From contig JAHEDK010000004.1 in assembly GCA_024641245.1 (NCBI GenBank), positions 70,584 to 133,692 on the forward strand: 63,109 nt of DNA. The letters run 5' to 3'. The notes under the pieces were generated by a model. That model was not told the origin of the DNA. It did not search any database and worked only from the letters and a program-made list of their open reading frames with translations. Below, in pieces: positions 54,695 through 63,109 of this stretch (within the stretch, counting starts at the first letter, position 1; each line of letters starts with the position of its first letter). Position numbers and translations under genes: made by a program. This stretch comes from Actinomycetes bacterium (lineage in GTDB: Bacteria > Actinomycetota > Acidimicrobiia > Spongiisociales > JAHEDJ01).

Positions 54695-56509
54695 CTACAC
54701 CCTCAGGGCCCCGGCCCCTTGACCGCGCACGACTTGAAAGCCGACTCTGGCGAGGAACCCCGGTAGCCCGCGCACGACGACCCGATCATGCTCGCGGATC
54801 TCCTCGGGCAACTCCTCCCAGGACACGAGATACGGTGTGAGCCTTTTATCGACGTCTTTCACTCTCCCAGGTCTCCATCCCATACGCCGCCGCTCGTTCA
54901 CCCAGCGTTCGTGTTCCACCCTGGCCAGGGCCTCGATCTCGGCGGCGTTGAACTCGAACAATCCGGAATCCCAATCGGACTGCGGTTCGATCTCACAGTC
55001 CACGGTAGCCAGCTTCGTACCGATGCTGGCGGCCTGATCGCGGTTTGATTCCTTGAGCACCTCCGGGAGCTGATGCCACGGAACCATCGACGGATTCACA
55101 GCCGGGTCGGTGCCCTTCTTCCGTTCGGCTGCCACATACTCGGCGTGTTGTGCGCGAGCAATGGATTCGTATGCGCCGGCGAACAGCAGGTCGTAATCGC
55201 AGGTCTGATCGAGAAGGCCGAAGGCATGGAGATTCCTGAACTGAGCGTTGCCGCCGGTATTGAGAAGCGACCCCAACCCGCTGCGGTGTCCAAGGCACAC
55301 CACCACCGGGGTTCCGAGACTCACGAGTTGTGGCCCGAGCCACAGACCGGCCGCGATTGCATCTGACTCAACGTCCATGCACACATAGACGGCTGCCAGG
55401 CCATCAGGATCCCATGTGCCGGCCGGGAATCCTCCACTCTGCCAGGCCGGAGCCGCGATCTGAGCTTCGATCGGGTCGAGCTCACACGTCTTCTCGAGTT
55501 GGGGGTACTGACTGACGAGGTCCCGGGTCTTCTGTGAGGCCCTCGGATCCACAATCGTGATCCGCAACCGACCGGTGTCGCCGCTTGAAATGGCCCTCCA
55601 TTGCTGCGTCGCCTGCAGAACGACTCCCCGACCAAGGTCGCCAAGCCCGACAACGATTAGGCGGGTCGGCGGCGACGCTGCTTGGGGGTCGAATGGCGGG
55701 TACTCGGCCAGCAGGCTGCGTGCGCCGCTCTCGTTGATGTTGAAATACTCGAGACGGCACCGCCCCGACCGGCTCCTGGCCATCTCATGTGTCATCAGCA
55801 GCCGGCACAGAGTCGGGTCGACGATGTGAACCCGACACTCGAGAACCCTCCCGTCGCGTTCGGCGACCAGAGCCGCGGCTCGAATGGCGATATCGGCATT
55901 GACACCATCACTGCACACTGCAACCAGATGGCGAGCATGCTGGATCCGAGCCTTGCGAAGCATTTCCCGATCGCGAGCGTCACCGGTGATAACGATGGCC
56001 CCCAATTCCCGGGCCGGTTCGATCATCGGGCTGCCGGGGTCACGCTCGATGGCCACGACGGGGACTCCTCTCCTTCGCAAGGATCTGGTCAAGGCGATCC
56101 CCATCTCGCTGAGCCCGGCCACAATTGCATGGTCTTTTCCGAATCTCAGCCGAAGGAGTTGGACCCGCTCTCCAAACAGCAACATCAATGCGCGAACGGC
56201 GCCGTAGGCAGCGATCATCGGCGCGACGAGGCGGGCCGTCTCGAGGGGCCAGCCGACCGGACCTTGCCCTGAGTACTCCATAACGAAGAGCTGCAGTGAC
56301 GCATACAGGGAACCGATAAGGGTTAGATCTGATCCCACGTCCCGGCCCTGCTGTTCGAAGCCGACAACCCCAAGGGCAACGACTGCGAGGGCGCCGACTG
56401 CGAGGATGAAGCCCTCGTTTCTCCGGTACCAGGGATGAGTAGGCAGGTCGGGCGGGCAAACCTCCCGCGCCACTGCACTCGTGTGGGTTTCCGCTCCCCC
56501 GGTCGCCAT
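54695..56509 (-). CDS. Membrane TrkA-N/RCK-like protein with C-terminal RyR domain
   Basis: 604 residues; ATG 56509 has GGAGG seven bases upstream. Two or three helices (34-50, 62-78, 92-112) resemble an ion-channel pore module but the K+ filter (TVGYG) is absent: SLYASLQLFVMEYSG stands there instead. A TrkA-N NAD-binding domain follows (HAIVAGLSEMGIAL with VITGDARDREMLRKA, 127-240), a second Rossmann-like unit (RLIVVGLGDLGRGVV, 283 on), and a RyR-repeat domain at 524-594 (EALARVEHERWVNERRRMGW to LPEEIREHD). Bacterial RyR domains are known but not understood. It diverges from the TIR gene, suggesting a shared signal pathway; that link is inference. Confidence 0.85.
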   Translation of the reverse strand: MATGGAETHTSAVAREVCPPDLPTHPWYRRNEGFILAVGALAVVALGVVGFEQQGRDVGSDLTLIGSLYASLQLFVMEYSGQGPVGWPLETARLVAPMIAAYGAVRALMLLFGERVQLLRLRFGKDHAIVAGLSEMGIALTRSLRRRGVPVVAIERDPGSPMIEPARELGAIVITGDARDREMLRKARIQHARHLVAVCSDGVNADIAIRAAALVAERDGRVLECRVHIVDPTLCRLLMTHEMARSRSGRCRLEYFNINESGARSLLAEYPPFDPQAASPPTRLIVVGLGDLGRGVVLQATQQWRAISSGDTGRLRITIVDPRASQKTRDLVSQYPQLEKTCELDPIEAQIAAPAWQSGGFPAGTWDPDGLAAVYVCMDVESDAIAAGLWLGPQLVSLGTPVVVCLGHRSGLGSLLNTGGNAQFRNLHAFGLLDQTCDYDLLFAGAYESIARAQHAEYVAAERKKGTDPAVNPSMVPWHQLPEVLKESNRDQAASIGTKLATVDCEIEPQSDWDSGLFEFNAAEIEALARVEHERWVNERRRMGWRPGRVKDVDKRLTPYLVSWEELPEEIREHDRVVVRGLPGFLARVGFQVVRGQGAGALRV

Positions 56510-56601
56510 GCTGGTGCCTCCGCTCGGTCGGTGAAACGTTAGACGGCTTGCCGCGCAGCCCGGTGCGCGAATGAGGGGTGCCCTCTTTCCGACCCCAACT
56601 C

Positions 56602-56611
56602 AAGATATCTT
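56602..56611. promoter_or_regulatory. Palindrome AAGATATCTT in the divergent RyR/TIR promoter region
   Basis: A perfect 10-bp palindrome in the 247-bp gap between the two divergent genes, about 92 bases from one start and 146 from the other. It is the only obvious dyad there and might bind a shared regulator. Otherwise the gap holds nothing recognisable. Confidence 0.25.
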
Positions 56612-56756
56612 CAACTACCCGGCGTTCACCAGTGCCAAAGGGCCCTGATAGGGCGCTTCCACTGCAGTTGCGAATACGTGGTCTTTCGGCCCTGTCCCGG
56701 CCGCCCTCGCAGCCGTATTGTGAGAACTGGAAATATCAGCGTGGGGCGATTGGGAG

Positions 56757-58322
56757 GTGGCTGCAACGGCACACGATGTATTCGTTTGTCATCCCAGCGA
56801 GGACCGGGCAACGGCCAACGCGGTGGTCGCCACGCTTGAAGCCGACCGGGTTCGCTGCTGGATTGCGCCACGCGACGTCCTCCCGAGCGAGGAGTGGGCG
56901 CAGGCGATCGTTAAAGCGATCGGGGACAGCCGGCTCTTCGTCCTCGTGTTCTCCGAGAACTCCAATCGGTCTCGCCACGTCATGCGCGAGGTTGAACAGG
57001 CCGTCGGCCGCGCTATCCCAATCCTGCCGTTCCGAATCGAAGAGGTAGCCCCCAGCCCGGCACTGGAGTACTACATCGGCGGCACGCACTGGCTCGACGC
57101 GCTGACTCCCCCGCTGGAGGCGCATCTCGAACGACTGGTCGAAACCGTTCGCGTTCTCTTGCCGCAAGACGACCGCCCGGCACCGGCCGGGTCCCTGGAT
57201 GTCGCGCCGGGAGAAGCTGCAACCGAATCGCTGTCTCCGGTCGACTCCGGCGCGCTCACTGTGGCGGCCGACCTTGCGCCGATGGCGGACCCGCACATCG
57301 TAGAGCCTTCCGGGGCCGAACAGGCGCCTGTCGCGGCGGACGTTACTTCTCCGCCGGACACCCAGTCGCCGCCGGTCGTCCCGGGACCCGCACCGACGTC
57401 GCCCGACGAAGCGTCGGATGATGATGTTGAACTCGCGCCAGACGAATGGGACGTCGAGGTCATCACACCAACCGACCCACAGATCGATTCGGTGCTCGAG
57501 CCGGAAGTTCCGAGCCAACCACCCGACGGTTCCTCTGGAGCCATTGCCTGGAAGAGTCTCACCCCACCCGGACCAGCCTCAGAGGCACTTCGAGACCTGG
57601 TCGGCCCGCCGACCGGCGGACTGCTCGATTATTCCGAGCCGCGACCCCATTCGACCGAGCCGACGGCGATCGTTCCGATCGCTCCCGCCGGCGATCGGCG
57701 CCGAAGGGCAGCCGCGCTAGGAGGCGCAGCGGTTGCCGCCATCGTTGTCGTCGCTGCCGGGTTTCTGGCAGTCCGGCAACTGATCGGGAGCGCCGACGCG
57801 GAAGTCCTCGGAGAATCGATTACGACCCCGGCGACCGTCGAGTCGGGCTCCGACGAAAGCCTCGCCCCCGTCCCTCTCCCCTCCTCGACGACCTCCACGA
57901 CCGCAGCGCCGGTCACCGTCCCGCCCGCTACCACTGCCAAGGTCGCGCCCGCGGTCGCCACCACCGTCCCACCGACCACGGCCCCGCCAACCACTGCGGC
58001 CACCGCTCCGCCGACAACAGCCGCTACTGCGCCACCCACCACGCTTGCTGCGCTCGTGGCGCGCAACGACTCCTTCACCCGCAGCGACCGCAGTCAGGTC
58101 TGCTTCGATGTGGTCGCCAACGACGCTGGGGCGGCTCCTCTCACCGTGATATCGGTGGGAGGCTCGGAATTCGGATCGGCGTCGGCCTCTTCGTGTGGCG
58201 TGTTGTACTCCCCGCCGGACCTCGACACGCGCGTCGACGCATTCGTGGACGTCATCTCATACACGGTCAAGGATGCTACCGGCGCAACCGCCTCCGCCAC
58301 CCTGACCGTGTCGGTCCGTTGA
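56757..58322 (+). CDS. Membrane TIR-domain protein with extracytoplasmic C-terminal domain
   Basis: 521 residues from GTG 56757 (GGGAGG directly abuts it, so spacing is unusual and the start is uncertain). TIR domain 5-135: HDVFVCHPSEDRATANAV, CWIAPRDVLPSEEWAQAI, LFVLVFSENSN, and SRHVMREVEQAVGR with candidate NADase glutamate E78. Acidic proline-rich linker 140-310, positive RRRR then one helix 318-340, so the TIR domain is inside. Outside: a Pro/Thr-rich stalk with PPTTAAT repeats (373-430) and a beta-sandwich-like domain 433-521 containing two cysteines. TIR proteins signal or hydrolyse NAD+. Ligand and activity unknown. Confidence 0.85.
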   Translation: MAATAHDVFVCHPSEDRATANAVVATLEADRVRCWIAPRDVLPSEEWAQAIVKAIGDSRLFVLVFSENSNRSRHVMREVEQAVGRAIPILPFRIEEVAPSPALEYYIGGTHWLDALTPPLEAHLERLVETVRVLLPQDDRPAPAGSLDVAPGEAATESLSPVDSGALTVAADLAPMADPHIVEPSGAEQAPVAADVTSPPDTQSPPVVPGPAPTSPDEASDDDVELAPDEWDVEVITPTDPQIDSVLEPEVPSQPPDGSSGAIAWKSLTPPGPASEALRDLVGPPTGGLLDYSEPRPHSTEPTAIVPIAPAGDRRRRAAALGGAAVAAIVVVAAGFLAVRQLIGSADAEVLGESITTPATVESGSDESLAPVPLPSSTTSTTAAPVTVPPATTAKVAPAVATTVPPTTAPPTTAATAPPTTAATAPPTTLAALVARNDSFTRSDRSQVCFDVVANDAGAAPLTVISVGGSEFGSASASSCGVLYSPPDLDTRVDAFVDVISYTVKDATGATASATLTVSVR

Positions 58323-58336
58323 CTGATCGATCCGCC

Positions 58337-58350
58337 GAATCCTAGGATTC
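58337..58350. other. Perfect 14-bp palindrome GAATCCTAGGATTC
   Basis: Located 14 bases after the TIR gene stop, in the gap before the convergent SLH gene. It may be part of a bidirectional terminator or a binding site; no T-run follows. Confidence 0.35.
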
Positions 58351-58413
58351 ACAGCCGACCGCATCTCATGGCCCGATCGGTGCCGAATGAAAATCAGTTC
58401 GTCTCGCCGACGA

Positions 58414-59313
58414 TCAGTCCTCCGGCATCGGTTTCTCACCCGGCGCGATCGAACTGAACGCGGCAGCACCGAGAATTGGAACTGCACCTCCGCCGTCGAA
58501 GGGCACCCATTGGGCCCACAAGGTTCCTGCCCAGAGCGAGGCAGTATTGAGGTCGACGATGTCCAACGTGAAATCGAAGGTGCCGGCACTCACGATCGTG
58601 ATCCCACTGGTACCACAAGTTCCTTCACCCAAACCGGTGAATCCGTCTACATCGACCCACATCAAGGTGCCGTCGAGCAGCGTGCCGTTGACTGCGAGCA
58701 TGCAGCCCACCGTGTCTACGTAGCCCGCCGCGGCCGTAACGTCGATGTTTGCACCCAGGATCACCATGCCGTTCGCCGGCGAGACGATTTGAGCGACTAG
58801 GACCGGGCCGTCTGTGTCGTTGAGGTTGTTCGATACCGCTCCCCACGCACGCGAACCCCCGGTCTTCGCTAGGAACGCACTCGAGTCCTTCCCGTCCAGT
58901 TTGTCTGCGTCAACAGCCTTGGCCGTACTCCGCAGGAACTTGGTCGAGTCGAGACCGTCGAGCGTGTCGGCGTCGATCGCGCCGGTTCCGATCTCGCTGT
59001 GGGTGACATAGTCGGCCGCCGCAACGCCGCCCAGGGATCCGGCGTCGACGGCCCCGCCGATGGCCAGACGGTGCATGAAGGCAGCCATCTGTTCTCGTGT
59101 CACCAGGTCATCGGGGCAGAAACGAGTGGCGCTGCAGCCTTTTGTGACGCCGGCGTCCGCCATCCAGGAAATGTCGCTGTAGAAGACATTGGTGGGTGGA
59201 ACATCGTCGAAGTCGCCGGCCGCCGACACCGCGACGGGTATCAGCGCCATCACGAGTAGTGCCGCCAGCGATGCAATGATCAGACGCCCACGACGGCGTT
59301 CACGATGGGCCAT
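58414..59313 (-). CDS. Secreted single-SLH-module protein with LDG-type repeats
   Basis: 299 residues from ATG 59313, with GGGAGGT five bases upstream. Basic N-terminus and signal peptide (LIIASLAALLVMALIPVAVS AAG), one short-loop SLH module (GCSATRFCPDD), then repeats of the form DADTLDGLDSTKFL and DADKLDGKDSSAFL (about 115-165), and a beta-rich C-terminal domain (GAVSNNLNDTDGPVLVAQIV onward). The LDG repeat occurs in many actinobacterial secreted proteins and phage fibres and probably forms a short trimeric stalk (inference). It ends with APGEKPMPED. Function unknown. Confidence 0.85.
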   Translation of the reverse strand: MAHRERRRGRLIIASLAALLVMALIPVAVSAAGDFDDVPPTNVFYSDISWMADAGVTKGCSATRFCPDDLVTREQMAAFMHRLAIGGAVDAGSLGGVAAADYVTHSEIGTGAIDADTLDGLDSTKFLRSTAKAVDADKLDGKDSSAFLAKTGGSRAWGAVSNNLNDTDGPVLVAQIVSPANGMVILGANIDVTAAAGYVDTVGCMLAVNGTLLDGTLMWVDVDGFTGLGEGTCGTSGITIVSAGTFDFTLDIVDLNTASLWAGTLWAQWVPFDGGGAVPILGAAAFSSIAPGEKPMPED

Positions 59314-59623
59314 GACAACCTCCCTAGTTAGCCCTGGGAGGCCGTACAACCACGAATCGCACTAGCAAAAGCAACTGGGCGTTGTCGCGCGCTACCGACC
59401 TCTCCTGGTCCCATCGAACCCTAAGACGCAAGCCCCTGCCAGAGTCGTTGTGCCTTTTTGCAGTCCATGACGTCGCCCAACCGGTCTGCGTCCGCCGATT
59501 CGACGTCACCGGCCGGCTTTCGAGCAGTTTCTTGTGTGTGTCTTATCAGCGAGCTGTAAAGGCCTTAATGCATCGGGCCGATACTGATTACTGCAGAACG
59601 CTGGTGATGGAGGATCGAGGAAC
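59314..59623. other. 310-bp divergent intergenic region without recognised gene
   Basis: Lower in GC than its surroundings, with several T-rich stretches (GTGCCTTTTTGCAG, TTTCTTGTGTGTGTC). It must hold promoters for both divergent SLH genes. No confident -10/-35 pair, hairpin or RNA gene was seen. Confidence 0.4.
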
Positions 59624-61924
59624 ATGAATCGACTGATGCCCGCCATGCGGGTGCTTGTCGCGGCCATGATCGTTGCCGGCCAGGCACTGCTTGCGACCTC
59701 CGCCCCCGCATATCAAGGAGATGTGTGGCTCGACGAGTCCTTCGATTCGGCTCCCACAGTCTGGACCAGCAACTGGTATGACGCGGCCGTCGGCTCGCGC
59801 AATCGGTTCAGCTCTATTCCAGGCGGCGTCGACGGAAACGCCCTCAAAGTCTCGATCCCGGCCGGATCCCACTTCGGGTCGGCCGCCCACTACAAATTCG
59901 CCGACAACGGACAAGCCGAACCTACGGATCTCTACTACCGCTACTTCCTCCGGATCCCGACCGGGTTCGTCAACTACGGCCGAGGTAAACTCCCCGGCCC
60001 GGCCGGTCTCTACGCTTCGAGCGGACGAAACGGCGTCAAACCTACAGACGCCAACCCCGGGTGGTCGGCGCGCATGGTCTTCTCTCCAACCTACGACGGC
60101 CGTGACGGTTCGTATACCCAACTCGGCTTCTATCCCTACCATCGAGACCAGCCCGGCTCCGACGGCGAGATCCTGATGTGGGACCCACAGACGGCGGCAC
60201 TCAAGCACGGCGAGTGGAGTTGCGTGGAAGGGCACGTGTCCATGAACACGCCCGGAGTCGCCAACGGCGTCCTCGAGGGGTGGGTCGACGAGCAACTGGC
60301 GTTCTACCAGAGCGACTTCAAGTTCCGTGGAACGACTGATCCTGCGACGGCCGTGAAGAGCATGTGGTTAGACGTCTACTACGGAGGAGATGCCAACGCG
60401 CCCGGTTCCCTGAGCTTCGAGTTCGATTCCCTCGTGTTGAGCAGCGAGCGCATCGGATGCGGCCTCGGCTCCGGCCGGTTCTACGACACCGGTTCGAGCG
60501 TTCATGCCGACAACATCGAGCGCCTCGCTGAGGCCAGGATTACGTTGGGCTGCAACCCGCCCACCAACGACCGCTACTGCCCCACCGAACCCGTCACCCG
60601 CGGACAAATGGCCGCCTTCCTCACCCGCGCCCTCAACCTTCCCCCAGACACCACCAACCGCTTCACCGACGACAACGGCTCCGTCTTCGAAGCCCAAATC
60701 CAATCACTCGCCGCCGCCCGCATCACCCTCGGCTGCAACCCACCCACCAACGACCGCTACTGCCCCGACCAGACGGTGACCAGAGAGCAGATGGCGTCGT
60801 TCCTGGCCAGGGCGTTGAGTCTTCCCCCCGCACCCGACTACGAACCACCACTCCCGTTCGAACCGGCCGTTCCCGCCGGTTTCGATGCGGTCGTCCCGGT
60901 TGGTTGGTCGATCCAGGCGGTCTCGAACTCGCAACCTCTCGGTGCGCGAATACTTATCGAAGCGGGAACGCACTACCGCCAGACCGTCATTCCCAAGACC
61001 GGTCAAGTGTTCGTCGGAGAACCGGGGGCAATCCTGGATGGCGTCGGCGACTACCAGTGGGCGTTCGGCGGCTCGAGCAGCGGTGCCACGGTCGAGGGAC
61101 TCGAGATTATGAGTTACGGAACCGCGGTCAACCCAACCGGCTCAGACTGGTTCGTATCGGGCAACGTATTCCACGACAACATCCACGGCGTTGCCTCCAG
61201 CGCCGCAGGAATCAGAATCTCAGACAACGTAATGCACCACCACTTGAGAGAAGCGATACTTCTCACCGGTGGGTCGAGTTCCGAGATCTCGGGCAACGTC
61301 GTCTCGTATTCGAACCAAACGAAAGAGACCATCTACAACGGTGGAATCGCGCTACGGGGGGTTGCCGGCGCGCAGGTTATCGCCAACACAATCCGAGACA
61401 ACTACGGCTTCGGAATCCGGATCGACGGGGGAAGCCGAAATACCGTTGTCACCGGGAATACTGTGACCGACAACTGGGGTAGCGGGATCTTCAGTGACGA
61501 CGCATATGCCACCGTGATCTCAGATAATGCTTTGACCCGCAACGGCCTCAACCCGGCTCTCGCTGCGTCGTGGGGAGCCGGTATCATCGTTCGCGGTCCG
61601 GATGCCGAGATCATCTCCAATTCACTCGACTCGAACAACGCTGGGATTCTGATCGTAGAAGTGTCGACACCGTCGGGCCCGCTCGGCCCCTACACGCCAG
61701 CCAACTCCACTGTTCTCGACAACTCCATGACCAACTCGGGTCTGGCGGGCATCAAAGCCTGGACTGTGACTGTCCTCAACAGCGCAACGGTAGATAGAAA
61801 CCACTACCAGCACAGGGACCCGGACATCAAGGCGTGGCTGTGGAACGCCACCGGGGCACCGCAAACATGGGCCGAATGGCGGGCATTCGGAAATGATCCA
61901 AACGGCAGCTTCGCCAGCAAGTGA
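59624..61924 (+). CDS. Secreted lyase-like jelly-roll plus right-handed beta-helix protein with two internal SLH modules
   Basis: 766 residues; ATG 59624 has GGAGG and GAGGAA upstream. Signal peptide to about TSAPAY. Residues 30-285 resemble the polysaccharide lyase family 14-type fold: YYRYFLRIPTGFVNYGRGKL, GWSARMVFSP, GEWSCVEGHVSMNTPG and AVKSMWLDVYYGG. Two long-loop SLH modules lie in the middle (288-405), followed by a parallel beta-helix (445-730) with repeats such as ISGNVVSYSNQT and VTGNTVTDNWGSGIF. Probably binds or cleaves polysaccharide. DNA at about 60548-60768 uses almost only C- or A-ending codons, unlike the flanks. Confidence 0.85.
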   Translation: MNRLMPAMRVLVAAMIVAGQALLATSAPAYQGDVWLDESFDSAPTVWTSNWYDAAVGSRNRFSSIPGGVDGNALKVSIPAGSHFGSAAHYKFADNGQAEPTDLYYRYFLRIPTGFVNYGRGKLPGPAGLYASSGRNGVKPTDANPGWSARMVFSPTYDGRDGSYTQLGFYPYHRDQPGSDGEILMWDPQTAALKHGEWSCVEGHVSMNTPGVANGVLEGWVDEQLAFYQSDFKFRGTTDPATAVKSMWLDVYYGGDANAPGSLSFEFDSLVLSSERIGCGLGSGRFYDTGSSVHADNIERLAEARITLGCNPPTNDRYCPTEPVTRGQMAAFLTRALNLPPDTTNRFTDDNGSVFEAQIQSLAAARITLGCNPPTNDRYCPDQTVTREQMASFLARALSLPPAPDYEPPLPFEPAVPAGFDAVVPVGWSIQAVSNSQPLGARILIEAGTHYRQTVIPKTGQVFVGEPGAILDGVGDYQWAFGGSSSGATVEGLEIMSYGTAVNPTGSDWFVSGNVFHDNIHGVASSAAGIRISDNVMHHHLREAILLTGGSSSEISGNVVSYSNQTKETIYNGGIALRGVAGAQVIANTIRDNYGFGIRIDGGSRNTVVTGNTVTDNWGSGIFSDDAYATVISDNALTRNGLNPALAASWGAGIIVRGPDAEIISNSLDSNNAGILIVEVSTPSGPLGPYTPANSTVLDNSMTNSGLAGIKAWTVTVLNSATVDRNHYQHRDPDIKAWLWNATGAPQTWAEWRAFGNDPNGSFASK

Positions 61925-61963
61925 GGGTGCCGAATACGAGGATGCGCCACACGATGAGGGCGA

Positions 61964-63109
61964 CTACCGGCCGCCGCTCGAAAGCCCAGGTAGGATCCAG
62001 GTTTCGGCCCGGCGAAGGAAGGCCGCCATCTGGCCCCGGGTCACCGGATCATCCGGACAGAACAGTGTGTTATCTGGAGGGTTGCAGCCGCGAGTGATTC
62101 CGGCCGCTCCCAAACGGTCGATGTCGGACTCAAACACAGACCCGCCGTCGTCGGCGAAGAGGTCACCACCACCGTCCTCGGACAAGCCGAACGCCCGAAC
62201 GAGAAACGCCGCCATCTGACCCCGAGTCACCGGTTCGTCCGGGCAGAAGAGATCGTTGACGGGAGGATTGCAGCCCTTCGTGATCCCCACCCCGCTGAGC
62301 CAGGCGACATCGGCCTCAAAGATCGACCCAACGTCGTCGTTGAAGACCAGCGGATCATCGGGCGTCAACCAATCACCCAACGCACGATGGAGGAAAGCCG
62401 CCATCTGACCTCGAGTCACGACATCATCCGGACAAAAGTGAGTGCCGTACGGGGGGTCGCAGCCGCGTGTAATGCCGGTGCTCTCAAGCCATTCAATGTC
62501 CCTCTCGAAGACCGAGCCGTCGTCATCCTGGAAGGAGCCAGCGTACGGATACGGCTCGGCATCGTCGGGACATTCCCAGTTCGGGTCCCGGAACCATCCA
62601 CTCATGGCCAAACCGGCGATGGGCACATTGCCCAGTCGGACGGTGAATCGACCAGCATCGTCCAGCATGAGAAGGTCGCTGCGCCCATCTCCGTCGAAGT
62701 CGGAGAACTCGACAACGTGGACGCCCTCGAGAGTCGCCTCCACGTCGATCGTCTCATCGACGGCGCCGTACCCGCCCGTAAAGCCTAAAACATGGATCAC
62801 CGTCGAGGATTCCGACGGGGCGAGGGCATGGAGGTCGGCGACTCCGTCGAGATCCCGATCGGCCAGTGCGAACATCCACCCACCTTTGGTGGTGTCGCCC
62901 AGCGGTGTCTCTTTGTTTCCGATACTCTCCCGGAATTGCCCGGCGCCGTCCCACACTTCGACCCGAGTCGACGAGTCGCGCCTCACGACGATGAGATCGG
63001 AGTAACCGTCACGGTTCCAGTCGGCGAGGAGGTAGACATCGTCTGGGGCCGGGACAATCGCAGTCTGGAGGAGAACGGACTCCTCGAAGTCGACGGACCG
63101 GAGGAACAC
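61964..63109 (-). CDS. Secreted FG-GAP/VCBS-repeat protein with three C-terminal SLH modules (5' end outside window)
   Basis: 381 residues are visible and the frame is open at the right edge, so the N-terminus and signal peptide are missing. Calcium-binding-type repeats of the FG-GAP/VCBS kind: DWNRDGYSDLIVV (about 29), DRDLDGVADLHAL (about 83) and DFDGDGRSDLLML (about 137), as in integrin-like beta-propellers. Three long-loop SLH modules end the protein (GCDPPYGTHFCP, GCNPPVNDLFCP, GCNPPDNTLFCP). The propeller may bind glycans or proteins. Convergent with the beta-helix gene, 39 bases between the stops. Confidence 0.88.
   Translation of the reverse strand: MFLRSVDFEESVLLQTAIVPAPDDVYLLADWNRDGYSDLIVVRRDSSTRVEVWDGAGQFRESIGNKETPLGDTTKGGWMFALADRDLDGVADLHALAPSESSTVIHVLGFTGGYGAVDETIDVEATLEGVHVVEFSDFDGDGRSDLLMLDDAGRFTVRLGNVPIAGLAMSGWFRDPNWECPDDAEPYPYAGSFQDDDGSVFERDIEWLESTGITRGCDPPYGTHFCPDDVVTRGQMAAFLHRALGDWLTPDDPLVFNDDVGSIFEADVAWLSGVGITKGCNPPVNDLFCPDEPVTRGQMAAFLVRAFGLSEDGGGDLFADDGGSVFESDIDRLGAAGITRGCNPPDNTLFCPDDPVTRGQMAAFLRRAETWILPGLSSGGR

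Noticed and set aside
54695-56509. Potassium channel
   Set aside because: TrkA-N and membrane helices are present, but the segment between helices lacks a TVGYG-type selectivity filter, so channel function is not claimed.
36040-63109. Mobile element or genomic island borders
   Set aside because: No integrase, transposase, tRNA or direct-repeat boundary was found; the island is defined only by its shared module.

Overview
The window reads as high-GC actinobacterial DNA, most likely from an environmental Acidimicrobiia-like lineage. The evidence is the F420 genes cofD and cofE, LCP and PASTA-PBP wall enzymes, a DUF3499 gene, several apparently leaderless starts, and a gene order that tracks the mycobacterial Rv3241c-Rv3303c block. 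The class assignment is inference. No rRNA, tRNA, CRISPR array, transposase or phage gene was seen.

1-31 kb is mostly core genome: a LuxR-type response regulator (cut by the left edge), hpf, comF, ahcY, a sugar-phosphate isomerase and a phosphomannomutase fused to a Trm112-like zinc domain. Then come membrane glycosyltransferase genes, small zinc proteins, DUF3499, DUF5719, a large GT2, cofD-cofE, a GalE-like epimerase, UDP-glucose dehydrogenase, an LCP protein and birA. An acyl-CoA carboxylase pair, an LpdA-like flavoprotein, a methylmalonyl-CoA mutase large subunit, a class A PBP and a rhodanese-MoeB fusion complete this part. BirA (biotin), the carboxylase and the mutase fit propionyl-CoA to succinyl-CoA conversion. 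Six gene ends in this part carry degenerate arrays with a strict 7-bp period, some as facing inverted arms.

31-36 kb is a polysaccharide set: initiating sugar-phosphate transferase, GT2, GT4 and a UDP-HexNAc-type dehydrogenase. It fits with the upstream epimerase, Ugd and LCP protein in making and attaching a wall or capsule glycan.

36-63 kb is a surface-protein island. Twelve secreted proteins carry 29 copies of an S-layer-homology-like module with a conserved cysteine pair. The attached domains are SpoIID, a PGRP amidase, sugar dehydrogenase, three subtilases (one kexin-like with a P domain), CAP, LDG-type repeats, a lyase-like fold with a beta helix, and FG-GAP. Inside this island sits a divergent pair: a membrane TIR protein with an outward C-terminal domain, and a TrkA-N/RyR membrane protein. 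It is the most system-like unexplained unit here.
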